Shown here one piece after another: positions 8,145 through 15,546 of a stretch of 64,000 nucleotides of DNA. Source of the stretch: Tropicimonas sediminicola (GTDB lineage Bacteria; Pseudomonadota; Alphaproteobacteria; Rhodobacterales; Rhodobacteraceae); assembly GCF_900188335.1 (NCBI RefSeq), contig NZ_FZOY01000004.1, positions 310,001 to 374,000 of the forward strand, in the 5' to 3' direction. The notes beneath the pieces are model-generated. The model saw only the letters and a program-made list of their open reading frames with translations. It had not been told where the DNA came from and searched no databases. Positions within the stretch are counted from its first letter, which is position 1; each line of letters begins with the position of its first letter. The position numbers and the translations under genes were made by a program.

Positions 8145-10587
8145 GGGCCAGCCGCACCTCCCCAGTCTCGCCGTCGACGGAGAGCATCGCCCCGTCCGGC
8201 ACCCAGTCGGTCGCACCCTTGATCCCGACGACGCAGGGGATGCCGAGTTCCCGCGCCACGATGGCCGAATGCGACAGCAGCGAGCCGCGCTCGACGACGA
8301 TGGCCGCCGCGTTGGAAAAGACGGCGATCCAGCCCGGATCGGTGTTGCGCGCAACGAGTATCTCGCCGGCGGCCAGATGCTCGGTGCGCGGGTCGCGGAT
8401 CACCCGCGCCCGGGCGGTGACCTGACCCGCGGAACAGCCCGTGCCGGTGCGCAGCGTCCCGGTCTCGGGCTCCGCGGAGGCGACCGCACCGGTCTCCACC
8501 AGCAGCGCCGCACCGCGCCCCACCATCCGCTCCGGCGGGTCCAGCAGATGCTCGTGGCGGGCCTGCTCGGCCTTGCGCGCTGCGGCGATGGCTCGGATGT
8601 CCTGCGTCAGGCCGTTGCCCTCGATGGCACCGAGCACCTCCTCCACGGTGAGCAGGAAGATATCGCGCGGAGCATCGAGCCGGCCGGCGGCCCAGAACTC
8701 GCGCCCCATCGCGAGGAATACACGCCGGGCATGGCCGAAGATCCGGGTGCGTTCGAACCGCAGGTTCTCCCGGTCGCGCACCCGTGCCTTGGCATAGGCC
8801 GTGACCTGCCGAGCGATCCAACGCCTCACCGGGCTCTCCGGCATCAGCGCCCGCCAGTCGGGTTCGGCACGTTCCGGCGCGGCGCCCTCTGGCCGGCGGG
8901 CACTGGCGACGATGGCGGCGAGCAGCTGCGATGGATCCTCGTCGAGCGGGATCGATTCCAGCTTCAGCTCCTGCGTGCAGCGATCCCCGAAGCGGTCGAT
9001 ATAGGCATCGAACTCCGCCGCGATCTCCGACTGCGCCGCCAGCGCCTCGCGTCCGTCCCGGGCCAGCGGATCGGCAAGCCCCGCCTCGGCCACCATCCGC
9101 CCCATCCGCGCGATCCTCCGCGACGGCTCCGCCGAGACGATGTCGCCCTGCCCGATCATCACGTCGTTGTGCAGCGCCAGCCCCGCCGGACCGGCCCAGC
9201 GTTCCAGCAGCTTCCGCGAGCCGCCGAAGGCCATCATGCACAGGAAATCGTTGATGAGCGGCGCGTCCCAGCGGTCGAGCAGATCGGCCTCGATCGTCCG
9301 GTAGATGGCCGCGAGCTCGGTCAGGTTCGCCCGGTCAGGATGCGGTCCGGTGGCCAGCGCCTGTTCCAGCCGCGCCTCGAACCGCCGTTTCGTCGCCGGC
9401 AGCCGGAACGCCGCCCAGCCGAGCCCCGCCGCCACCCGCGCCGTCCGCGCGGACTCCGCGAGCCGCCGCAAGCCGGTCGCCGGCGGCGGCCCGATGGAGT
9501 CTCGCAGCTCGGCCGGCAGAGGCTCGTCCACGCCCATCATGGTCTCCATGTGGTCGCGGTTGCGGGAGAACCCGGGCAGCAGAGCCAGCGTGCGATACCA
9601 ATTGCCCAGGTTGTAATAGACCCGCCCCTCGACCCGGGAGAGCATGTTGTCGAAGACCGGCGCATTGGCCGCGATCAGCGACGGGCGCAGCCCCAGAAGC
9701 GCGACGAAAGCACGGTAGACCCGGCCGTAGACATGAACCGCGAAACTGTAGGTCAGCGGGCTGACGATGCCGGGGTAGCTCTCGACGATGTTGGAATTGT
9801 CGAGCACGACCATCGTGTCGTCCGGCATCGGAGCCGGGCGCAGCGGCGTGGTGATCGGACGCGACTGCAGCAGGAGCAGGCGCGTGCCGTCATAGGCCCA
9901 TTCGATGTCCTGCGGCAGGCCGAAGAAGGCCTCGGCGCGCGCGGCGAGGTCAGCGACCTCCTGCGCCTCGGAGGGGGTGAGAACCTGCGGGGCCTCCGGC
10001 GCGGCGACCACCGCGCCACCGGTGCCGACCTGCCAGTCCTCGCTGTCCGCCTCGCCGGAAACCAGCGCCTCGCCCAACCCCGCGATGGCCGAGATGGCGC
10101 GCCGGTCCCGCAGCCCGCTCACCGGGTCGGCGGAGAAGGCCACGCCGGCGGTGCGGGCGGGAACCATGCGCTGCACCACGATCGCCGGCGCCTCGGCCGC
10201 GGCGGCCCGCGTGGCCTGCCGGTAGCGCTCCAGCGTCTCCGAGGCGCCCGAGGCCCAGACCGCGCAGATCGCGTCCTCCACGCCCTCGGTCGGCACGTCG
10301 AGCGCGGTGTGGAATTGCCCGGCATGGCTGTGAGCGGTGCCGTCCTCGGCCCGGCCGGAGGAGCGCACCGCGTAGGGTCCGGGGCCGAGAGCGTCGAGCG
10401 CCGGACCGAGCGCAGCTTGCAGTTCCGGCGTGGCGATCACGCGCGCACCCTCCCGGCGGCAGGCCGCGGCGGAGACGACGAAGAAGGCCGGCACGTCGAA
10501 CCCCGCCTCCGCCAGCCTGTGCAGAGCCGCGCCCTTGCCGCCGGCCGTTTCGACGCTGATCTCTGCCGGTGTCAGGATCGGTCCCAT
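8131..10587 (-). CDS. PEP-synthase/rifampin-phosphotransferase-like dikinase without PEP domain
   Basis: An 818-residue protein. The N-terminal ATP-grasp domain (about 1-290) shows ETAGGKGAALHRLAEAGF, YAVRSSGRAEDG and VVQRMVPARTAGVAFSADP. A long middle domain carries FGDRCTQELKLESIPLDEDP. The C-terminal swivelling phosphohistidine domain has GSLLSHSAIVARELGIPCVV with the predicted phospho-acceptor His at about 773. The PEP/pyruvate-binding barrel that ends true PEP synthases is absent; this order is that of rifampin phosphotransferase and other antibiotic or small-molecule dikinases. It should split ATP to AMP and Pi and pass the beta phosphate to an unknown acceptor bound by the middle domain. 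Its ATG lies 3 bases after the UbiA stop. Given its neighbours, the acceptor may be an isoprenoid or polyol intermediate, which is inference. Confidence 0.8.
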   Translation of the reverse strand: MGPILTPAEISVETAGGKGAALHRLAEAGFDVPAFFVVSAAACRREGARVIATPELQAALGPALDALGPGPYAVRSSGRAEDGTAHSHAGQFHTALDVPTEGVEDAICAVWASGASETLERYRQATRAAAAEAPAIVVQRMVPARTAGVAFSADPVSGLRDRRAISAIAGLGEALVSGEADSEDWQVGTGGAVVAAPEAPQVLTPSEAQEVADLAARAEAFFGLPQDIEWAYDGTRLLLLQSRPITTPLRPAPMPDDTMVVLDNSNIVESYPGIVSPLTYSFAVHVYGRVYRAFVALLGLRPSLIAANAPVFDNMLSRVEGRVYYNLGNWYRTLALLPGFSRNRDHMETMMGVDEPLPAELRDSIGPPPATGLRRLAESARTARVAAGLGWAAFRLPATKRRFEARLEQALATGPHPDRANLTELAAIYRTIEADLLDRWDAPLINDFLCMMAFGGSRKLLERWAGPAGLALHNDVMIGQGDIVSAEPSRRIARMGRMVAEAGLADPLARDGREALAAQSEIAAEFDAYIDRFGDRCTQELKLESIPLDEDPSQLLAAIVASARRPEGAAPERAEPDWRALMPESPVRRWIARQVTAYAKARVRDRENLRFERTRIFGHARRVFLAMGREFWAAGRLDAPRDIFLLTVEEVLGAIEGNGLTQDIRAIAAARKAEQARHEHLLDPPERMVGRGAALLVETGAVASAEPETGTLRTGTGCSAGQVTARARVIRDPRTEHLAAGEILVARNTDPGWIAVFSNAAAIVVERGSLLSHSAIVARELGIPCVVGIKGATDWVPDGAMLSVDGETGEVRLAHDPQ

Positions 10588-10590
10588 GGG

Positions 10591-11505
10591 TCAGATCCCC
10601 GCGACCAGGGGCAGGAATCCGGCGGCGAGGTAGCAGACCAGCAGCCAGAGGCCCGACATCTTGTCCACCCGCCCCTGCCAGGCCGGGCTCGGGTCGGCAC
10701 GGAACCGCCATGCGCAGAGGGCGACCAGCAGCAGCCCGATCCCGCCAACCGCCGAGATCACCCCGACCGCCCCCAGCGCCTGCCCGAGGCCGACGAGCAG
10801 GAGATAGGCCACCGCGGCCGTCGCCAGCCAGACAGCCGCCGCGCGACGCGGCCCCCAGAGCGCGGAATAGGTATCCACCCCCTCGCGCTCGCTCTCAGGC
10901 GCCCAGACCTTGCGTCCGATCTCCAGCACGCAGCCATTGGCGAAGCTGAGCGCGAGGAACCAGCCGAGCGCGGGTGCTGGCGCGGCGCCGGCTGCGGTCC
11001 ACTCGATGCCGGTCAACATCAGGTCGATCAGCGGCATGATCACCATGTGGCTGAGCAGGTAGACCAGCGGCCGCGCCTTGAGCCAGGCGGGTGCGCCGAA
11101 TTCAGCTGTCATCAGCGCGAGCCAGAGCCAGACCAGCAGGAGCAGACCCCGCGTGGCCGGGTTCCAGGCCCAGGCCAGCGCCAGCATCCCCGCGCCCACC
11201 AGCGCGGCCAAGCCGAGGATCGTGCGCAGGCTCACCAGCCCGCGCGGGATCGGCCGCTCGGGGCGATAGCGCCGGTCGTCCTCAAGGTCCTTCGCCTCGT
11301 CGAAGGCCCGCATCTGGAAGAAGATTCCGAGCGCCAGCAGCGCCGCGACGACATAGGCCCAGATCCCGGGCAGCGGACGCCCCGCCAGAAACGCCGAGAC
11401 ATTGACGCTGGCGGCGGCGAAGACTGTCAGCAACGGCACTGTCTGTACCAGCGGGAAGCGCTCTGCCTGGTAGGTCCAGAGGCGGCGGGGAAGGCTTTGG
11501 GTCAT
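10591..11505 (-). CDS. UbiA superfamily prenyltransferase with variant aspartate motif
   Basis: A 304-residue membrane protein with about nine hydrophobic helices. The first prenyl-diphosphate motif reads DEAKDLEDD at 69-77 where UbiA enzymes usually have NDxxDxxxD, and the second aspartate-rich loop appears as GRKVWAPESEREGVDTYSALWG near 198-219. Such enzymes transfer a prenyl chain from prenyl diphosphate to an aromatic ring, sugar alcohol or glycerol phosphate. The start overlaps the HMG-CoA reductase stop as ATGA, so both are translated together. It could act in quinone, tocopherol-like or ether-lipid-like chemistry; the sequence does not decide. Confidence 0.84.
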   Translation of the reverse strand: MTQSLPRRLWTYQAERFPLVQTVPLLTVFAAASVNVSAFLAGRPLPGIWAYVVAALLALGIFFQMRAFDEAKDLEDDRRYRPERPIPRGLVSLRTILGLAALVGAGMLALAWAWNPATRGLLLLVWLWLALMTAEFGAPAWLKARPLVYLLSHMVIMPLIDLMLTGIEWTAAGAAPAPALGWFLALSFANGCVLEIGRKVWAPESEREGVDTYSALWGPRRAAAVWLATAAVAYLLLVGLGQALGAVGVISAVGGIGLLLVALCAWRFRADPSPAWQGRVDKMSGLWLLVCYLAAGFLPLVAGI

Positions 11506-12773
11506 CGTTTGCGCGCCAGCTTGTCATGGGCGGAGGCGAAATGCCCGGCGGCCATGGCGGCCACGATGGAGATCTCGCCACACAGACAGAGCGCCGCCGT
11601 GACCTCTGCCAGCGCGGCGGCACTCCCCGGCCCCTCGAGCCCGACGAGGTTCAGCGCGGCGCGCTGGCTCGGCAGGCGGGTGCCGCCGCCGACGGTGCCC
11701 ACGAGAATGTTGGGCATGGTCACGGAGCAGAAGATCCCGCCCTCGCGCCGCTCCATCCGGGTGAAGCCGACCGCGCTTTCCGCCACGCAGGCAGCGTCCT
11801 GACCGGTGGCGATGTAGAAGGCGGCGAGCGCGTTGGCGTAATGCGCCTGCGCCCCGAACTGGCCGGAGAGCAGCGCGCCGAGGCCGGCGACGCGGCCGTA
11901 ATCGAGCATGGCATCGATGTCTGTCCGCAACACGCTGCGCACCACCTCCGGCGGCAGGATGACCGAGGCGCTGACCTTGCGGCCACGGCCGGTGATCGTG
12001 CCCAGCGAGGTCGCTTTCTTGTCGCCGGAGAAATTGCCCTCGACATACCAGCGCAGCGGCTTCGTCGGGCATTCGGCCACGGCGGCCTTGCCGAGCGCCT
12101 CGGTGGCGATCGTCACCATGTTCTGCCCTGCCGCCTCGCCGGTCGTGTAGCGGCAGAGCAGGAAGACGACGTTGTTGTCGATCACCGGCTCCAACGAGAC
12201 CAGCTTGCCGTGAGACGTCGTCGCCTCGGCGGCGGCCTTGAGGCGTTCGACATGGCTGACCGCCCATTCGACGAAGCGTCCGGCGTCGAGCAGGCTCTCG
12301 AAGACGAAGGCCGGGGTCCGCAGCACGCCCTCGTAGAGCACCGCGGTGCTGATCCCGCCGGCCCGCGTCGCCGCCCAGGCGCCGCGCGCGTAGGAAGCCA
12401 CAAGCGCGGCCTCGGTGGTGGCGAGCGGCAGGTGGAAATCCCCGTCTGCATGCAGCCCCCGCACGCGCAACGGACCGACGACGCCCACCGGCAGCTTCAC
12501 CGTGCCGATCATGTTCTCGATATTGGTGGAGTAGCATTCGGCGGTGGCGAGCGTCTCAGGGTCGGCGAGCACCGCCTCGCTCTCGGACGGGGCGTGCCCC
12601 TGCCCGCGCAGCGCCTCCCACAGCCCCCTGATCGACTCCGCCGAGGCCGATTGCGCCCCGCGGAAGCGGGAGAGCGCGGCGTCGCTGGGAAGCATGCGTT
12701 CCTCGCGGCCCTGCCGGAAGTACAGCTCGCGCACCCGCTGGAGCATCTCGAGCACATGGTTCGGAACGATCAA
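11502..12773 (-). CDS. class I hydroxymethylglutaryl-CoA reductase
   Basis: A 423-residue soluble protein, the size of bacterial and archaeal class I enzymes without a membrane anchor. HMG-CoA reductase reduces HMG-CoA to mevalonate using NADPH. Landmarks are ENMIGTVKLPVGVVGPL (85-102), PLATTEAALVAS with the catalytic Glu at 121, EAAGQNMVT (213-221, the DAMGMNM equivalent), SGDKKATSLG with Lys252, TGQDAACV with Asp326, and AAGHFASAHDKL with His416. All four catalytic residues of class I enzymes are present. The start is TTG at 12773 behind a GGGGGG stretch; an ATG at 12746 is the alternative. It is the first gene of the run down to 3478. No HMG-CoA synthase or mevalonate kinase is in the window. 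Confidence 0.92.
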   Translation of the reverse strand: MIVPNHVLEMLQRVRELYFRQGREERMLPSDAALSRFRGAQSASAESIRGLWEALRGQGHAPSESEAVLADPETLATAECYSTNIENMIGTVKLPVGVVGPLRVRGLHADGDFHLPLATTEAALVASYARGAWAATRAGGISTAVLYEGVLRTPAFVFESLLDAGRFVEWAVSHVERLKAAAEATTSHGKLVSLEPVIDNNVVFLLCRYTTGEAAGQNMVTIATEALGKAAVAECPTKPLRWYVEGNFSGDKKATSLGTITGRGRKVSASVILPPEVVRSVLRTDIDAMLDYGRVAGLGALLSGQFGAQAHYANALAAFYIATGQDAACVAESAVGFTRMERREGGIFCSVTMPNILVGTVGGGTRLPSQRAALNLVGLEGPGSAAALAEVTAALCLCGEISIVAAMAAGHFASAHDKLARKR

Positions 12774-12827
12774 GCGAAGCCCCCCAAATTCGCTCGCGCC
12801 CGGTTGGCGCGCATTAAGAATGGGGCG

Positions 12828-12856
12828 AGACTACAGACCGGACCGGACACAGACAA
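12828..12856 (-). promoter_or_regulatory. weak candidate promoter for the HMG-CoA reductase cluster
   Basis: Reading the minus strand, TTGTCT and TAGTCT stand 17 bases apart, about 55 bases before the TTG start of the reductase gene. They are poor matches to sigma70 boxes and the stretch is GC-rich, so this is only a candidate. Confidence 0.22.
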
Positions 12857-12941
12857 TCCGACCGCGAGGCCCCGCGCCACTCGCTGTCTCACAATGTGGC
12901 GGACTGGTCTGACCGGAAGAAAGCGCCGACAGGACAATGCT

Positions 12942-12974
12942 GTGGCATCCGGCGCGCACTGCACCGGATGCCAC
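12942..12974. promoter_or_regulatory. perfect 11-bp inverted repeat upstream of the HMG-CoA reductase cluster
   Basis: GTGGCATCCGG (12942-12952) is repeated as its exact reverse complement CCGGATGCCAC (12964-12974) after an 11-base spacer. It lies between the exporter gene (ending at 13004) and the reductase gene (starting at 12773), both on the minus strand. No T-run follows on the minus strand, so it may be a Rho-assisted terminator of the exporter or an operator for the cluster. Confidence 0.4.
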
Positions 12975-13003
12975 GGTATGGACGGCTCGGGCGGTGCGGC
13001 GCC

Positions 13004-13744
13004 TCAGATGTAGGCGGAGAGCCCGCGCCAGCCCGCGAGCAGGGCGGAGAGCCCCATGACGGCGATGGCAAGCTGCCGGTACTGGGTGTTGTCGAGTCGG
13101 CTGAAGGCCTCGGTACCCAGCCAGGTGCCGAGCGCCAGCGCGGGGATCGAGACGAAGCTCAACCAGAGCGTGTGGCTGTTCACGGCCCCCGCAACGAACA
13201 GGCCGGGCGTGGCCATCAGCGCCGCGATGAAAAAGAAGAACAGCAGCGAGGCACGGGTCTGGACCGAGTTGATGCCGGAGCCGAGGTAATAGGCCACGGC
13301 CGGCGGGCCGGGGATCGCTGCGAGCCCCGAGAACGCGCCGGAGGCGACGCCGGCCGCCAGGGCGAGGCCGTTGTGGGCCCGCTGCTCCGTCGGCTTGTAG
13401 CGCAGGATCATCACCAGCCCGACCAGAATGGCGGTCGCGATCAGGATCCGTGCCGCATCGGGGCTGAGCGCGGTCAGCGCGAGGATCCCCACGGGTGTCC
13501 CCAGCAACGAGCCGAGCGACAGCCGAACCAGCGAGGGCCGGTGAATGTCGGCGTGCAGGACGAAAACATCGCGCAGCCCCACCACCACCTGCAACAGCAC
13601 ACCGATCGCCACCGCCTCGACCGGCGGCAGGACGAGCGAGACGATCGGCACGGCCGCAAGCGCGAAGCCGAAGCCTGCCATGCCGCGCAGGAAGGCCGAA
13701 AAAAAGACGGCGCAGATCACGAGGAGGGTTGTAGTGGAGAGCAT
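13004..13744 (-). CDS. TauE/SafE (TSUP) family sulfite/organosulfonate exporter
   Basis: A 246-residue membrane protein with about eight hydrophobic segments. It begins MLSTTTLLVICAVFFSAFLRG and carries GMAGFGFALAAVPIVSLVLPP and, in the second repeat, ASGAFSGLAAIPGPPAVAYYLG, the paired glycine/proline-rich motifs of the TSUP (formerly DUF81) family. Members export sulfite, sulfoacetate or related anions. The ATG at 13744 was chosen over a hydrophilic upstream extension. It lies 40 bases after the MocR-type regulator on the same strand and next to taurine catabolism genes. A role in exporting sulfite released from taurine is likely, but no xsc gene is nearby to confirm it. Confidence 0.83.
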   Translation of the reverse strand: MLSTTTLLVICAVFFSAFLRGMAGFGFALAAVPIVSLVLPPVEAVAIGVLLQVVVGLRDVFVLHADIHRPSLVRLSLGSLLGTPVGILALTALSPDAARILIATAILVGLVMILRYKPTEQRAHNGLALAAGVASGAFSGLAAIPGPPAVAYYLGSGINSVQTRASLLFFFFIAALMATPGLFVAGAVNSHTLWLSFVSIPALALGTWLGTEAFSRLDNTQYRQLAIAVMGLSALLAGWRGLSAYI

Positions 13745-13784
13745 CTTGGGTGTCGTCCCGGGCGAGTTTGGTGTCCCCGCCCGC

Positions 13785-15287
13785 CTATCCGCTGCGCTGC
13801 AGCAAGGATTGGGCCAGTTCTGCGTTTTCGATGGGGCCAGGGCCCGCGGCGGCAAGCTCGGCCGCGAGTTCCCCCAGCTTGCGCATCCCCGGAACGATGG
13901 CCTCCGTCTGGATCAGGGACAGCCCGAGCCTCAGATATCGCCCCGCCTGCTCGGGCGGCACAAAGGGGTCGCCGCTCTCGAACAGAACGCCCGCCTCGAG
14001 CGCAACCCGGTTCAGAACGCGGGCATCCACGCCCTCTGGACATTCCAGCCACACGCTGGCGCCGCCGTTGCAGGGATCCGGGGTCCGAAAGCCGGGGAGC
14101 AGCTCCGGCAGATGCTCGATCACCCGGTACCAACGGTCCGCGTGGGCCGCGCGGAGCTTGCGGATCAGCGCCAGGAAATGCCCCTCGGCCAGGAAGATCG
14201 CCGCCGTGCGCTGGTTGTTGAGCGGCACGGAGCGGTGGACCAGCCGGCGCAGCCAGCGCGCCTCGGTCACCAGCGGCTCCGGCGCGATCATGAAGCCCAA
14301 CCGCACGCCGGGCGCCAGCACCTTGGAAAGCGTCCCGAGATAGATCACCCGCCCGTCGCGGTCGCGCGACTTGAGCGACGGCTCGCCGGAGAAGGAAACC
14401 AGCCCCTCGTGGTCGTCCTCCACGATCAGGAAATCGTCCTGCGCGGCGCGGGCCAGGATCTCGTCGCGGCGTCCGCCGGGCATGACGGTCATGGTCGGGC
14501 ATTGCGCCCCCGGCGTCAGGATCGCCAGGTCGAGGTTGGAGCCCGGCGAAATTCGCGCGCCCCGCTCGTCCACCGGCAACGGCACGGATTCCGCGCCGGT
14601 CAGCTCGAAGATGAAGCGCGAATCTGGATAGCCGGGCATCTCGCAGCCAACCCGCCGGCCGGGGCCGGCCAGCAACTGGGCGAGGAGGTAGAACCCCTCC
14701 TGCGCGCCGAGGGTGATCAGGATCTCCTCGGGCCGGGCATATATCCCGCATTCGGGCAGGATCCGCGAGCGGATCTGCTCGATCAGCATGGGGTCGTCGT
14801 CCACCGCCCTGTCCGCCGACCACCAGTCCAGCGCCGCCCGTCCCAACGTATCGCGCGAGGATTCGCGCCAGGCGTTCAGCGGAAAGAGCTGGCGGTCCAC
14901 CTGGCCGAAGATGAAGGGATAGGGGTAGTCGTGCCAGTTCTGCGGCTTGCGGATGTGGTTGAGCCGCGACGGGTGCACCGCCATCCGCGCGTCCCAGTCC
15001 ACCACCGACTTCAATCCCGCAGGCCTCTCCGCCGCGCGGCCGCGCGCCGCCACGAAACAGCCGCGCCGGGGGAGCGACTCCAGATAGCCGCGTGCGATCA
15101 GTTCATCATAGACTGCGGTCGCGGTGTTGCGCGCGATCCCGAGTTTCTCGGCCAGGGCGCGGGAGGAGAGGATCTTCTGCCCCGGCTGAAGCGTGCCCTC
15201 GTGAATCGCCGCGATGAGCCCGCGCCGAAGCTGCCGCTGAAGCGGCTCCGAACTGCTTCGGTCGACTGAAACGGGCACGCTCTGCAT
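13785..15287 (-). CDS. tauR: MocR-type (GntR-aminotransferase) regulator, probable taurine regulator TauR
   Basis: About 500 residues. A GntR winged-helix domain (LQRQLRRGLIAAIHEGTLQPG, then LAEKLGIARNTATAVYDEL) is followed by a fold-type I aminotransferase-like domain with ITLGAQEGFYLLAQLL, IVEDDHEGL and YLGTLSKVLAPGVRLGF, whose lysine binds PLP. The MocR family uses PLP as effector-sensing cofactor; TauR of Rhodobacter is the founding taurine example. It is divergent from taurine-pyruvate aminotransferase with a short shared control region, which supports the name. The start is uncertain: ATG 15287 gives normal length, ATG 15398 would add 37 unusual residues. I could not find a convincing TauR repeat by eye. 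Confidence 0.85.
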   Translation of the reverse strand: MQSVPVSVDRSSSEPLQRQLRRGLIAAIHEGTLQPGQKILSSRALAEKLGIARNTATAVYDELIARGYLESLPRRGCFVAARGRAAERPAGLKSVVDWDARMAVHPSRLNHIRKPQNWHDYPYPFIFGQVDRQLFPLNAWRESSRDTLGRAALDWWSADRAVDDDPMLIEQIRSRILPECGIYARPEEILITLGAQEGFYLLAQLLAGPGRRVGCEMPGYPDSRFIFELTGAESVPLPVDERGARISPGSNLDLAILTPGAQCPTMTVMPGGRRDEILARAAQDDFLIVEDDHEGLVSFSGEPSLKSRDRDGRVIYLGTLSKVLAPGVRLGFMIAPEPLVTEARWLRRLVHRSVPLNNQRTAAIFLAEGHFLALIRKLRAAHADRWYRVIEHLPELLPGFRTPDPCNGGASVWLECPEGVDARVLNRVALEAGVLFESGDPFVPPEQAGRYLRLGLSLIQTEAIVPGMRKLGELAAELAAAGPGPIENAELAQSLLQRSG

Positions 15288-15546
15288 CGGGTGGGGGCTC
15301 CGGCTGTCCTGAGCCTTCTGCTGGAGCCAGCCGCGCCGCTTGGCAAGCGATCGGCCCCGATCCGGCGCCACGCATCCCGTTAGCGCCCAAAGTTTCATCA
15401 GCGCCGCATTCCGCCGGCCCGGAATCGACAACCTTCGAGGATGACGGCGCGGAACTGGCCCCAACTGATCTGCCGCGCTGGCCCTGTTTCGCTGCGGTGC
15501 AGAAGTGATTGGTTGGCCGCCAAATCGAGTTCGAGAAGGAAACTCC

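Noticed and set aside
8101-11802. Open frame of 1233 codons on the plus strand across the dikinase and UbiA genes
   Set aside because: Composition is Arg/Gln/His/Pro-rich with no domain; the minus strand encodes three recognisable proteins in the same place.
3478-12773. A complete mevalonate or archaeal ether-lipid pathway
   Set aside because: Only HMG-CoA reductase and a UbiA-type enzyme are present. HMG-CoA synthase, mevalonate kinases, GGGP synthase and geranylgeranyl reductase are not in the window, so the full pathways cannot be claimed.
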